DNA from: CAYNRG01 sp964399545
GTDB taxonomy: Bacteria; Bacillota_I; Bacilli_A; Erysipelotrichales; Erysipelotrichaceae
DNA length: 64,000 nucleotides
Direction: 5' to 3'
Assembly: GCA_964399545.1 (NCBI GenBank)
Contig: CAYNRG010000006.1
Coordinates: 18,659 to 82,658 of the forward strand
Shown in pieces: positions 26,680-35,136 of the stretch. Numbering within the stretch: the stretch's first letter is position 1; every line of letters starts with the position of its first letter. Position numbers and translations under genes: made by a program. Under the pieces are notes generated by a model that did no database searches, had not been told where the DNA came from, and saw nothing but the letters and a program-made list of their open reading frames with translations.

Positions 26680-27595
26680 AATTCCTTTATTAGAAGTACA
26701 GAAATTAAAACAATATTTTAGGGTTCACCGCAACTTTAGTGTAAAGGCAGTCGATGGAATTAGTTTCAAAATTTATGAAGGAGAGACCTATGGTCTTGTT
26801 GGAGAGTCGGGTAGTGGTAAATCAACAACAGGTCGCTCGATTATCCGGCTGTATAATCCAACAGGGGGAAAAGTTATTTTTGATGGCAAAGAGATTAGTG
26901 GAAAGTTATCAAAAGAGGATGAAAAGTATTTACGAACAAATATGCAAATGATTTTTCAAGACCCAATGGCTTGCTTAAATCCGCGGAAAAAAGTAAAAGA
27001 GATTATTGCACAGGGACTAGAGATTCATAATCTTTGTAAAACAAAAGAAGAGTTAGATGAGAAAGTGGATCGAATCTTAGAAAAAGTAGGATTAGCAAAA
27101 GAGCATGGAACCCGCTTTCCACATCAGTTTTCTGGAGGGCAGCGACAAAGAATTGGGATTGCTCGAGCGTTAGTTATGAATCCGAAGTTAGTGATTGCAG
27201 ATGAAGCGATTTCTGCACTAGATGTTTCTATTCAGGCGCAGGTTGTGAATTTGATGAAAGACATTCAAGAAGAGTTAGGAACAACCTATTTATTCATTGC
27301 GCATGATTTATCCATGGTAAAATATATTAGTGATCGGATAGGTGTTATGCATTTAGGGCATATTGTAGAGACAGGAACAACAGATGAAATCTTTAAGAAT
27401 CCAATTCATCCGTATACCAAATCTCTATTATCTGCAATTCCTCACCCTAATCCTCTTGTAGAGAAAAAGCGTATTGCTTTGGAATATGATAAGGACAAGG
27501 AAGGGGTTGATTATACTTTAGGAAGTACTCATCAACTTAGTGATACACACTATGTACTTGCAACGGATGAACAATTAGTAAAATGGATGGAATAA
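26669..27595 (+). CDS. oppF: Oligopeptide ABC transporter ATP-binding protein OppF
   Basis: A 308-residue ATPase with Walker A GESGSGKST, signature FSGGQRQR and Walker B region IADEAISALD, where the usual Pro after DE is Ala. The start at 26669 leaves nine bases from AAGGAGG; another ATG at 26663 is only three bases away and less likely. The 5' end overlaps oppD. It is the last gene of the opp operon and powers import with OppD. Confidence 0.93.
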   Translation: MQNKIPLLEVQKLKQYFRVHRNFSVKAVDGISFKIYEGETYGLVGESGSGKSTTGRSIIRLYNPTGGKVIFDGKEISGKLSKEDEKYLRTNMQMIFQDPMACLNPRKKVKEIIAQGLEIHNLCKTKEELDEKVDRILEKVGLAKEHGTRFPHQFSGGQRQRIGIARALVMNPKLVIADEAISALDVSIQAQVVNLMKDIQEELGTTYLFIAHDLSMVKYISDRIGVMHLGHIVETGTTDEIFKNPIHPYTKSLLSAIPHPNPLVEKKRIALEYDKDKEGVDYTLGSTHQLSDTHYVLATDEQLVKWME

Positions 27596-27614
27596 AATAG
27601 AGATATAGTCAATC

Positions 27615-27660
27615 AAAGGGCATGAGATTTGTGAGAAACAAAACTCAGTCCTTTTAATTT
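27615..27660 (+). terminator. Probable terminator of the opp operon
   Basis: An imperfect stem (AAAGG and TGAG pairing with CTCA and CCTTTT) around a ~20-nt loop, followed by a T-rich stretch. The stem has an internal bulge, so it is less certain than the others. Confidence 0.45.
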
Positions 27661-27747
27661 GGAAGAGGAAACACTAACTAAAAATTCACTAGGGAAAAGT
27701 AAAAGAAGTATAGCAAAAGAGTGTCTATTTCTAGTGGTTAAATTAGG

Positions 27748-27776
27748 TGTATTTATGCTAGATAGTGTGCTATAAT
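27748..27776 (+). promoter_or_regulatory. Extended -10 promoter of the cobalamin operon
   Basis: TATAAT (27771-27776) is preceded by TGC, giving an extended -10. The -35 region (TGTATT) is weak. Transcription would begin just before the cobalamin riboswitch. Confidence 0.6.
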
Positions 27777-27782
27777 GGGTTT

Positions 27783-27950
27783 ACCAAGAAGGTGTTTATA
27801 CTTAAAAGGGAATAGAGTTTTAGTCTCTAGCTGCCCCAGCAACCGTGAAACGGACGATATGTTTAAAACCACTGTACACTAGTGTATGGGAAGGAAACAT
27901 AGAGGATGAAGTTAAGCCGGTAGACCTACCTTGTTGGAAAGAACATTTCT
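27783..27950 (+). ncRNA. Cobalamin (AdoCbl-type) riboswitch
   Basis: Class-defining conserved segments occur in order: GGTG (27791), AAAAGGGAA (27804-27812), the B12 box CTGCCCCAGCAACCGTGA (27831-27848), CACT near 27870, ATGGGAAGG (27886-27894), GATGA (27905-27909) and GCCGGTAGACCTACC (27916-27930). A terminator hairpin 65 nt downstream (28015-28041) would stop transcription when cobalamin is bound. The regulated genes encode an adenosyltransferase, an ECF S component and a DUF4430 protein. Confidence 0.93.
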
Positions 27951-28014
27951 TCTGGGTGAAAGAAAGTGGCTGTTTAAACGAGGATAGTAGGATAAACAAG
28001 CTAATTTTAACTTC

Positions 28015-28041
28015 ACTCATTCTAAGAAGGATGAGTTTTTT
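28015..28041 (+). terminator. Riboswitch-controlled terminator before the cobalamin operon
   Basis: A 9-bp stem (ACTCATTCT with AGGATGAGT) with an AAGA-type loop is followed by six T. It lies between the riboswitch and the first ribosome-binding site. Confidence 0.85.
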
Positions 28042-28066
28042 AAATGGATAGAAAGGGGGAAGAAGG

Positions 28067-28567
28067 ATGGAAGATTTTAGAGCCTGTGCGTATTCATATT
28101 TATATGAAAAATCGACGATGTGTGATTATGAAATTGCGACGGATGAACTTGCTTCAATGATTGCTCAAGCACAACATAATCTGCGCTTTGTAGATATACG
28201 TATTCTTGTAGAATGGGTGTATCATGCTAATGGATCATTACGTGGTAAAATGGCAATTACAACAGAAATTTTTGATGAAATGAGTCGATGGTATGATGAT
28301 GTTCAAAAGGAAGTTGGGGTATGTAAGGACTTTGTTTTACCTCAAGGGTCTTATGGTGCAACTAACTTGCATGTGCTACGAAGTTATACTAAGAAAATTA
28401 TTCGCTTACTTCATTTTGTGGAAACTGAAGAAGGCTTAAAGAAGAATCAGTTGTTACACGACTTTTTTAACTTATTGTCGAATCTGTTTTTTGTTTTAGC
28501 TAGACAAGAGAACAAGGGAAATGAAGTCGATGAAATTGTTTTTCATTCCAAATCGTATGGATACTAG
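28067..28567 (+). CDS. PduO-type cob(I)alamin adenosyltransferase, divergent
   Basis: A 166-residue, mostly helical protein. The C-terminal half matches the PduO-type ATP:corrinoid adenosyltransferase pattern: LPQGSYGATNLHVLRSY corresponds to the LPGGS...LHVARs region, and NLLSNLFFVLARQEN to the closing NRLSDLLFVLAR helix. The N-terminal ATP-binding residues are poorly conserved, so activity is uncertain. It would convert imported cob(I)alamin to adenosylcobalamin. It follows a cobalamin riboswitch and heads an operon with an ECF S component; AGGGGGA precedes the ATG. Confidence 0.78.
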   Translation: MEDFRACAYSYLYEKSTMCDYEIATDELASMIAQAQHNLRFVDIRILVEWVYHANGSLRGKMAITTEIFDEMSRWYDDVQKEVGVCKDFVLPQGSYGATNLHVLRSYTKKIIRLLHFVETEEGLKKNQLLHDFFNLLSNLFFVLARQENKGNEVDEIVFHSKSYGY

Positions 28568-29054
28568 AACACTGACAAAAATAGCCATTCTAGCGGGAAT
28601 TCAAAGTGTTACTTTTACAATGTTTTCTCAAATTCTTTATTTAGAGGGAATTACTTTTGTCATATGCCTATTTGCATGTGTGTTTAAAAAAAGAGAAGTC
28701 ATTTTAGCATCTTTTACATTTGGGATGGTCAATATGTTAATTCAAGGGGTAACGATTTGGACAATGATGTATATTCTTATTTATCCAATCTATAGTGGTA
28801 TCGTTGCTACATTTAGGAGTTCTTTATTAAAGAATCGAATCGTTTTAGTAGGACTTTGTGGATTTTTCTCTTTTTTAACGGGACAACTTTTAGAACTCCC
28901 ATTCCTTCTCTTTTCAAAGGAAGTTACAGTATTCTATTTAGTATTAGGGCTAAAGACATCAATTGTTCAAGGGTGCTTAAGTGCATTGCTATGCCTGTTA
29001 CTTTTTGATCCATGCTTTGCGGTTTTAGAAAAAATAGAAAGGAGATTCAGATGA
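28521..29054 (+). CDS. ECF transporter S component, probably cobalamin-specific (CbrT-like)
   Basis: A protein of up to 177 residues with five to six membrane helices and no signal peptide, matching the substrate-binding S components of energy-coupling factor importers. Cobalamin specificity is inferred from the riboswitch and from its two neighbours. The shared EcfA/EcfA'/EcfT module is not in the window. The start is uncertain: 28521 overlaps the previous gene by 47 bp; ATGs at 28530 and 28557 are alternatives. A CbrT-type role (ECF S component for B12) fits better than BtuCD, which is absent. Confidence 0.75.
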   Translation: MKSMKLFFIPNRMDTRTLTKIAILAGIQSVTFTMFSQILYLEGITFVICLFACVFKKREVILASFTFGMVNMLIQGVTIWTMMYILIYPIYSGIVATFRSSLLKNRIVLVGLCGFFSFLTGQLLELPFLLFSKEVTVFYLVLGLKTSIVQGCLSALLCLLLFDPCFAVLEKIERRFR

Positions 29055-29476
29055 AGAAAAAAATAATAGCGCTAGTAGCGATTACAACTATTGCAATTCT
29101 AGCAGTTGTGGGAATTCCTAAATTATTCCCAAGTCCTGAAAAGCAAGAAGGAGATAAAACGCTTCTGATTATAGTTCTAGATGAGGGAAATGATAAAGAA
29201 CTTTTCCGTGAAGAAGTAAGAACGGAAGCTACAACCTTAGGTGGACTTCTTGATGGGGCTGCAGAATTAAAAATGGTAGCAGAGGATAGCAGTTTTGGTC
29301 GCTTTATTACGTCCCTTTGTGATGTTGAACAGGGTGATATTAATACAGGACCATGGTGGCTATATGAATCAGAAAATAATGAACAATGTCAATCTCAAGG
29401 GATGTGTCCGGGAATTGATGATTTAATTATTCAAGATGGTGATGAGTTTACATTTAAATTAACTTCGTCGTATTAA
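29051..29476 (+). CDS. Membrane-anchored DUF4430 (transcobalamin-like) protein
   Basis: A protein of about 142 residues with an uncleaved-looking N-terminal membrane helix (residues 4-24, no lipobox Cys) and an extracytoplasmic DUF4430 domain, which has the fold of the C-terminal domain of transcobalamin/intrinsic factor. Typical motifs are TLGGLLDG, GPWWLYESENN and the final DGDEFTFKL. Start 29051 has AAAGGAG upstream and overlaps the ECF S stop (ATGA). It may capture cobalamin for the ECF S component; this is inferred from the riboswitch-controlled operon. Confidence 0.82.
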   Translation: MKKKIIALVAITTIAILAVVGIPKLFPSPEKQEGDKTLLIIVLDEGNDKELFREEVRTEATTLGGLLDGAAELKMVAEDSSFGRFITSLCDVEQGDINTGPWWLYESENNEQCQSQGMCPGIDDLIIQDGDEFTFKLTSSY

Positions 29477-29480
29477 TGGG

Positions 29481-29526
29481 AAGAATACTTTTAAGATAGG
29501 AATCTTAGTCTTGGAAGTATTCTTTA
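29481..29526 (+). terminator. Possible terminator of the cobalamin operon
   Basis: A 9-bp outer stem (AAGAATACT with AGTATTCTT) encloses a second small hairpin (AAGAT/ATCTT). The T tract after it is weak. Confidence 0.5.
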
Positions 29527-29576
29527 ATGATTTAGATTTTCAGCGATAAAACTTTAAGTAGGTAAGCTTCGATAAA

Positions 29577-29609
29577 GAAAAACCCTCATTACATTAAGTA
29601 ATGGGGGTT
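29577..29609 (-). terminator. Terminator of the DtxR-family gene (minus strand)
   Basis: An 11-bp stem (29581-29591 with 29599-29609, one mismatch-tolerant G-T) reads into TTTTTCTTT on the minus strand. It lies downstream of the reverse-strand repressor gene; on the plus strand the T tract is weaker. Confidence 0.7.
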
Positions 29610-29637
29610 GATATTTTATAAAAGGCACGACAGAGAA

Positions 29638-30000
29638 TTATTGTTGAAGAAAATCTTTAATCTTTTTAAAGGACTCATCACTAATGACATGTTCAATACG
29701 ACAAGCATCTTCTTTTGCTGTCTCTAAAGAAACGCCAAGTTTCAAAAAAACTGCAGTTAAAACTTTATGTTTTTCATAGATGTGATTAGCTAAGCGGGCT
29801 CCTTGCTGGGTTAACTGAATAAATCCATGCTCATCAATAGTGATTAATTTTTCCTCTTTTAATGATTTCATAGCACGACTAACGCTAGGCTTAGAATACC
29901 CTAAATAGTTGACAATATCGATAGATCGAACAGTCTTTTGATTTTCTTGCAAGACTAAAATTGCCTCCATATACATTTCTGCAGATTCTTGTATTTTCAC
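29638..30000 (-). CDS. DtxR-family metal-dependent repressor, short form
   Basis: A metalloregulator of about 120 residues with an N-terminal winged helix (SIDIVNYLGYSKPSVSRAMKSL) and a metal-binding/dimerisation domain (AKEDACRIEHVISDE). It lacks the C-terminal SH3-like domain of DtxR/IdeR, like MntR and many clostridial homologues. I place the start at the GTG at 30000 (MKIQESAEMY), nine bases after GAGG; another GTG at 30015 is possible. It is divergent from feoAB, whose promoter carries a DtxR-type box, so it is probably the Fe2+-responsive repressor of that operon. Confidence 0.85.
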   Translation of the reverse strand: MKIQESAEMYMEAILVLQENQKTVRSIDIVNYLGYSKPSVSRAMKSLKEEKLITIDEHGFIQLTQQGARLANHIYEKHKVLTAVFLKLGVSLETAKEDACRIEHVISDESFKKIKDFLQQ

Positions 30001-30073
30001 GGAACGATACCTCACTTCTTTTTATTAGCATATCATAAAAATAAACCAATTTTCAAAAAAAGTGCTTTTTTAT

Positions 30074-30102
30074 TTGACAAGGAGGTGAGAAGAGCGTATA
30101 GT
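30074..30102 (+). promoter_or_regulatory. feoAB promoter
   Basis: A perfect TTGACA (30074-30079) and TATAGT (30097-30102) with 17-bp spacing. Confidence 0.78.
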
Positions 30103-30106
30103 AATC

Positions 30107-30126
30107 TTAGTTAGCCTAAGCTAACC
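30107..30126 (+). promoter_or_regulatory. DtxR/IdeR-type operator box at the feo promoter
   Basis: The palindromic sequence TTAGTTAGCCTAAGCTAAC closely matches the DtxR/IdeR consensus TTAGGTTAGSCTAACCTAA. It begins five bases after the -10, at the expected transcription start, so a metal-bound repressor would block feoAB expression. The likely regulator is encoded divergently at 29638-30000. Confidence 0.72.
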
Positions 30127-30163
30127 GTCAAGAATAGATAATTGCAAAGAACTAGGAGGCATT

Positions 30164-30397
30164 ATGAAAAGTTTAAAAGATGCAAAAATAGGCGATGTTG
30201 TTTATGTAAGGAAAGTTCATGGTGAAGGGGCGATTCGCAGAAGAATTATGGATATGGGGATTACAAAAGGAGTAAAAATTAAAGTTATTAAATTTGCTCC
30301 ATTAGGAGATCCAATTGAAATGGTTGTTCGTGGATATTCTTTATCTTTACGTAAAGAAGATGCATCGAAGATTGAAATAGAAGAGTTGAAAGGGTGA
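30164..30397 (+). CDS. feoA: Ferrous iron transport protein A
   Basis: A 77-residue SH3-like cytosolic protein that supports FeoB. Motifs are IRRRIMDMGITKGVKI and the final RGYSLSLRKEDA. AGGAGG precedes the ATG, and the promoter has a DtxR-type box. feoB begins directly after it. Confidence 0.93.
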   Translation: MKSLKDAKIGDVVYVRKVHGEGAIRRRIMDMGITKGVKIKVIKFAPLGDPIEMVVRGYSLSLRKEDASKIEIEELKG

Positions 30398-30402
30398 TCA
30401 AA

Positions 30403-32529
30403 ATGGCAATTAAAGTAGCATTAGCAGGAAATCCAAATAGTGGAAAGACAACTTTGTTCAACTCCTTGACAGGGTCGAATCAATCTGTAGGAAATTGGCC
30501 TGGGGTGACTGTAGAGAAAAAAGAAGGCAAATATAAAAAGAAGAAGGAAGTTATTATTACTGATTTACCTGGGATTTACTCTCTTTCTCCTTATACTTTA
30601 GAAGAGGTTGTTGCAAGAAATTATTTGATTAATGAAAAACCAGATGCAATTTTAAATATTATTGATGGAACAAATTTAGAACGAAATCTTTATTTAACGA
30701 CACAGTTATTGGAATTAGGAATTCCAGTGGTTATGGCGATTAATATGAGTGATGTAATAAAAAAGCGAGGCGATCAATTAAATTTACAAGTATTAGGAAG
30801 TCGCTTAGGATGTGATGTTGTTGAGATATCGGCGCTTAAAGAAACCGGCATTGATGAGGCTATGGAAAAAGTTCTGGAAAGTGAGAAAAAATCAGGAAAG
30901 CGTAAAGAGTCTATTTACTTTAGCGGAGTAGTTGAGCATGCACTAGCACATATTGAAGAAGCATGTGTGCATCATTTGCCTGAAGAGAAACAACGTTGGA
31001 CAGCAATTAAATTATTTGAAAGAGATTCAAAAATTTTAGAAGAATTAAACCTATCAGAAGAGGTTATTGAACATATTGAGAAAGATATCCAAAAGTGTGA
31101 GCAAGAGTTAGATGATGATTCTGAAAGTATTATTACTAATGAGAGATATGTTTATATTACAGAGATGATGAAAGAGGTTTATACTACAAAAGGAAAAGAA
31201 ACGTTAAGTGTTACGGATAGAATAGACCGAATTGTTACGAATCGCTGGCTGGCTTTACCTATTTTTGCTTTGATTATGACTTTGGTTTATGGTATTTCAG
31301 TGACAACGGTTGGGACGCTTTTAACGGATTGGACCAATGATGTTCTTTTTGGTGAAATAATTCCTCCTGCAATAGAGACAATACTGGTTAGTTTAAATAC
31401 ATCAGACTGGTTGCAGAGCTTAATTATTGATGGAATCGTTGGCGGAGTTGGCTCGGTACTAGGCTTTGTACCACAAATGTTAGTGCTATTTGCTTTCCTT
31501 GCTTTTTTAGAAGCGTGTGGTTATATGGCGAGGGTAGCCTTTATAATGGATCGAATTTTCCGAAGATTTGGGTTATCTGGGAAATCATTTATTCCGATGT
31601 TAATTGGAACAGGATGCTCTGTTCCCGCTGTAATGGCTTCACGAACTATCGAAAGTCAACGTGATCGACGCATGACAATTATGACGACAACGTTTGTCCC
31701 ATGTTCGGCTAAACTACCTATTATTGGGTTGATAGCTGGAGCTCTTTTTTCAGGAGCTTGGTGGGTGGCGCCATCTGCCTATTTTATAGGGGTTGTCGCT
31801 ATTATTATCTCAGGCATTATTTTAAAGAAGACAAAACTCTTTATAGGAGACCCTTCTCCCTTTGTAATGGAATTACCAGCCTATCATTTACCAACTTTGA
31901 AAAATATATGGCGTTCTGTATGGGAAAGAGGATGGAGCTTTATTAAGAAAGCAGGAACGATAATTCTTCTTTCTTCGATTGTCCTATGGTTTTTAATGCA
32001 GTTTGGCTGGGTTGATGGAAGAATCCAAATGGTTGAAGATTTAAATAAAGGGTTCTTAGCTGTTATAGGATCTATGATTGCACCGATTTTTGCTCCGATA
32101 GGATTTGGAAATTGGCAAGCAACTGTTGCAACACTGACAGGGTTTATTGCAAAAGAAAATGTTGTTATGACATTAGGTGTTCTTTATGGAGTTGAAGAAG
32201 TGTCAGAAACAGGATTAGAAATTTGGTCTTCAGTTGCGACATCCTTTACGGTAGTTTCAGCCTACTCATTTTTGGTCTTTAATTTATTATGTGCGCCATG
32301 TTTTGCGGCGATTGGAGCGATACGAAGAGAGATGAACAATGCCAAGTGGACAATATTCGCTTTAAGTTACCAAACTGTGTTTGCCTATGGAATGGCTTTA
32401 ATGGTTTATCAATTTGGTAATGCATTGGTATTTGGAACATTTGGTTCGGGATTTTTAGTGGCGATAGGAATTTTACTGATATTTATTTATTTCTTAGCAC
32501 GAGCACCTCGTAAAAGGAGGGATTTATAA
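30403..32529 (+). CDS. feoB: Ferrous iron transporter FeoB
   Basis: A 708-residue Fe2+ transporter. The N-terminal GTPase has G1 GNPNSGKT, G3 DLPG and G4 NMSD, followed by a helical regulatory region and a membrane domain of about eight helices with the gate motifs (TGCSVPA and FVPCSAKLP). Start ATG 30403 has AAAGGG eight bases upstream; a GTG at 30394 that overlaps the feoA stop is an alternative. Its stop overlaps the ATG of the small Cys-rich partner (TAATG). Confidence 0.95.
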   Translation: MAIKVALAGNPNSGKTTLFNSLTGSNQSVGNWPGVTVEKKEGKYKKKKEVIITDLPGIYSLSPYTLEEVVARNYLINEKPDAILNIIDGTNLERNLYLTTQLLELGIPVVMAINMSDVIKKRGDQLNLQVLGSRLGCDVVEISALKETGIDEAMEKVLESEKKSGKRKESIYFSGVVEHALAHIEEACVHHLPEEKQRWTAIKLFERDSKILEELNLSEEVIEHIEKDIQKCEQELDDDSESIITNERYVYITEMMKEVYTTKGKETLSVTDRIDRIVTNRWLALPIFALIMTLVYGISVTTVGTLLTDWTNDVLFGEIIPPAIETILVSLNTSDWLQSLIIDGIVGGVGSVLGFVPQMLVLFAFLAFLEACGYMARVAFIMDRIFRRFGLSGKSFIPMLIGTGCSVPAVMASRTIESQRDRRMTIMTTTFVPCSAKLPIIGLIAGALFSGAWWVAPSAYFIGVVAIIISGIILKKTKLFIGDPSPFVMELPAYHLPTLKNIWRSVWERGWSFIKKAGTIILLSSIVLWFLMQFGWVDGRIQMVEDLNKGFLAVIGSMIAPIFAPIGFGNWQATVATLTGFIAKENVVMTLGVLYGVEEVSETGLEIWSSVATSFTVVSAYSFLVFNLLCAPCFAAIGAIRREMNNAKWTIFALSYQTVFAYGMALMVYQFGNALVFGTFGSGFLVAIGILLIFIYFLARAPRKRRDL

Positions 32530-32726
32530 TGATTGAAATAATACAAGAAAATATGGGTAATTTACTTGTTATTTCAATTTTACTAGGTATTGTAATTATT
32601 GCTGTATCTCAAATACGCCAAGACCAAAATAAAGGGTGTCATAGCGGGTGTGGCAGTTGTTCAAGTACTTGTAGTTTACCTGAAATGAAAAAAGGATTAT
32701 CTGAGTATTCAAAAAATAAGACATAA
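32529..32726 (+). CDS. FeoB-associated Cys-rich membrane protein
   Basis: A 65-residue protein with one N-terminal membrane helix (about 10-28) and a cysteine cluster CHSGCGSCSSTCS. This is the FeoB-associated Cys-rich family that takes the place of FeoC in many Bacillota. It overlaps the feoB stop by one base. The cluster may bind iron or an Fe-S centre, but its function is not established. Confidence 0.85.
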   Translation: MIEIIQENMGNLLVISILLGIVIIAVSQIRQDQNKGCHSGCGSCSSTCSLPEMKKGLSEYSKNKT

Positions 32727-32742
32727 ATAAAGATATACTGTA

Positions 32743-32769
32743 AGAAGCACCTTGTGAGGGTGCTTTTTT
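32743..32769 (+). terminator. Intrinsic terminator of the feo operon
   Basis: A GC-rich 6-bp stem (AGCACC with GGTGCT) is flanked by A-T pairs and followed by a T6 tract. Confidence 0.85.
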
Positions 32770-32819
32770 ATGCACGTTGATTATAAACTATGTTACAATA
32801 ATAAAAGAGGTAGATAAAG

Positions 32820-34151
32820 ATGAAAAGAGAGAAATTAATTTTATTGAGTATAGGGATACTAGTCTTTTTCTGTGCGATTATTGGAATAAATGCTCAGAAA
32901 AATAATTTTTTAAATCCTTATCTTCAAAGTTCGGTCTTGCATCAATCAACTATTCATAAAATTGAATCGGAAAGAGAAATTATGGTTTATATTCCAAAGG
33001 TTCAATCTGGAGAAGAATTAGTCCGGAGTGTAACAGAAGAAAAGTTGGAACTTGTGGAAGAAATTTTTCTAATGGGAACGATTCGCATAGAGGGCTATGT
33101 TTTATTGGAGAGTGATCAATTTATCTCTATAGCGTATGAAGGACAAGCGTTAGTAGAGGAAAAAGAAATAAAATTTCAATTTGGAATTTTAGTAGATAAA
33201 ATAGAAGAGAAAGAGGTAATTGTTAAGGAGTGGCTCAATGAAAAAGCAGTGGGACGACTTGTTAATGAATTGAGATGGCAAATCAATAAAAATGAAAATT
33301 CTTTATATACAGTTTCATTTTTAGAGAAGAGTATAGAGGGTGACTTATATTTTGACTTTATCTATGTAGATGACGAAAAACTGAATATTGTTAGTTTAAT
33401 TGGCGATAAGAAGAAGTGGATGGAATGGAATTTTCCATTATCAGAGATAGAAAATTATCAACAGATTCAGATTATTGAAGGGAAAAATCCTACTGAGTTA
33501 AGCCCATATCGGTATTTTATTGATTCTTCTAAGCCGATAATTGCTTTGACTTTTGATGATGGACCACATGCGGTGTATACATCTAAGATTGTGGAAGAAT
33601 TAAACAAGTACAATGCGACTGCAACATTTTATATTGTAGGAAATCGATTGTCTTCTGAGGATCATCAAAGGGCAATGAATAAAATTATAGAGAAAGGGAA
33701 TGAAGTAGGCGATCATTCATGGAGTCATAAAAATTTAAGGCGATTGAAAGATGAAAAGTTTATTGATGAGATTGAAGGGACAACAAAGAGACTTCAAGAA
33801 CTAGAGATGAATACTGAAATTACAGGATTTAGACCTCCGTATGGATTATTTGGAATAAAAGAAAAGGAAAACGCTAAGTATCCATTGGTGATGTGGAGTG
33901 TTGACCCCCAAGACTGGAAAATAAAAGATGAAGAGGCTTTAGTTGAGGAGATTATGGCGGTAGTTGAAGATGGTGATATTGTACTTTTACATGACCTACA
34001 TCAGGAAACAGCCTTAGCGATAGAGAAATTATTACCACTCTTGATTGAACAGGGATACCAGTTAGTTGGTGTAGAAGCTATGATGGAGGCGAAGGGAATA
34101 GAAATGGAAGTAGGTGAAGTATATTATCATGCAAAAAGAAGTGAAGATTAA
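32820..34151 (+). CDS. Membrane-anchored polysaccharide deacetylase
   Basis: A 443-residue protein with an N-terminal signal-anchor helix (about 6-24), an extracytoplasmic region of about 220 residues (possibly an RsiV/PdaC-like DUF3298-type domain) and a C-terminal NodB deacetylase domain. NodB motifs are TFDDGPH, HSWSHKNL, RPPYG and LLHDLH. It probably removes acetyl groups from peptidoglycan or another wall polymer, as PdaC does. It overlaps mutY, which is in another frame. Confidence 0.88.
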   Translation: MKREKLILLSIGILVFFCAIIGINAQKNNFLNPYLQSSVLHQSTIHKIESEREIMVYIPKVQSGEELVRSVTEEKLELVEEIFLMGTIRIEGYVLLESDQFISIAYEGQALVEEKEIKFQFGILVDKIEEKEVIVKEWLNEKAVGRLVNELRWQINKNENSLYTVSFLEKSIEGDLYFDFIYVDDEKLNIVSLIGDKKKWMEWNFPLSEIENYQQIQIIEGKNPTELSPYRYFIDSSKPIIALTFDDGPHAVYTSKIVEELNKYNATATFYIVGNRLSSEDHQRAMNKIIEKGNEVGDHSWSHKNLRRLKDEKFIDEIEGTTKRLQELEMNTEITGFRPPYGLFGIKEKENAKYPLVMWSVDPQDWKIKDEEALVEEIMAVVEDGDIVLLHDLHQETALAIEKLLPLLIEQGYQLVGVEAMMEAKGIEMEVGEVYYHAKRSED

Positions 34152-35136
34152 AGATTTAATTGAACCATGGTATAAGAAGCATCAACGCGATTTGCCATTT
34201 AGAAAAACATCGGATCCCTACGCTATCTGGGTTAGTGAAATTATGGCCCAGCAGACTAGAATTGATACGATGATTCCTTACTATTTAAGATGGATGGAAA
34301 AATGGCCAACCATTCAAGACTTAGCAGTTGCGAAGATTGAAGATGTTTTACATGTGTGGCAAGGGCTAGGTTATTATAATAGAGCTAGAAAATTAGTTGA
34401 AGGAGCAAAGCAGATTGAAACGGAGTTTCAAGGTGTGTTTCCGAAGCAAGTTGAAGATATTCGATCTCTTGCAGGTATTGGAGACTATACGGCAGGGGCT
34501 ATTGCAAGTATTGCGTTTAATTTAGAAGAGCCAGCAGTAGATGGAAATGTTTTTCGAGTGGTAACTCGGTTTCTTATGATTGAGGATGATATTACCAAAG
34601 TAGCAACACGAAGAAAAATTACAGCATTGTGTAAAACTTGGATGAGAGATTCTGAACCGTCAGTTTTTACGCAAGGGATGATGGAGCTCGGGGCAACAGT
34701 CTGCACGTTTAAAAGCCCAACTTGTTCACTTTGTCCATTAAGTGAATATTGTCAAGCATATGCTTATAATCGGATGGAAGACTTTCCGAAACGCACAAAA
34801 ATGAAAGCACCACAAGAAAAAGAGATGTACATGTATGTATTGTTATATGAAGATGAGATTTGTATTAGTTTTGATGATTCTGATGGCTTGATGAAAGATT
34901 TTATTCGCATGCCTCAACAAGAGACAAGGCTAGACATTAAAGGGGAAAAGAAGTCGGAAGGAAAATCAAAGCATATTTTTTCTCACCGCATCTGGAATAT
35001 TGAATGGGTTGAAATTCATTGCGAGAAAAGAATTCAACTTGAAAACTGTCAATGGATAAAAAAGTCAGAGTTAAATCCAAAATCAGTTATTACTGCTCAT
35101 CGGAAAATTTTGAATAAGTTGAATATAATTGAATAA
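34129..35136 (+). CDS. mutY: A/G-specific adenine glycosylase MutY
   Basis: Removes adenine mispaired with 8-oxoguanine. About 335 residues. The catalytic Glu lies in SEIMAQQTRID, the helix-hairpin-helix in LAGIGDYTAGA, the catalytic Asp in VDGNVFR, and the [4Fe-4S] ligands in C-x6-C-x2-C-x5-C (from VCTFKSPTC to EYC). A C-terminal NUDIX-like recognition domain follows. Start 34129 has AGGTGAAG nine bases upstream; a GTG at 34114 is an alternative. The 3' end overlaps the convergent WYL regulator gene by 47 bp. Confidence 0.93.
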   Translation: MQKEVKIKDLIEPWYKKHQRDLPFRKTSDPYAIWVSEIMAQQTRIDTMIPYYLRWMEKWPTIQDLAVAKIEDVLHVWQGLGYYNRARKLVEGAKQIETEFQGVFPKQVEDIRSLAGIGDYTAGAIASIAFNLEEPAVDGNVFRVVTRFLMIEDDITKVATRRKITALCKTWMRDSEPSVFTQGMMELGATVCTFKSPTCSLCPLSEYCQAYAYNRMEDFPKRTKMKAPQEKEMYMYVLLYEDEICISFDDSDGLMKDFIRMPQQETRLDIKGEKKSEGKSKHIFSHRIWNIEWVEIHCEKRIQLENCQWIKKSELNPKSVITAHRKILNKLNIIE

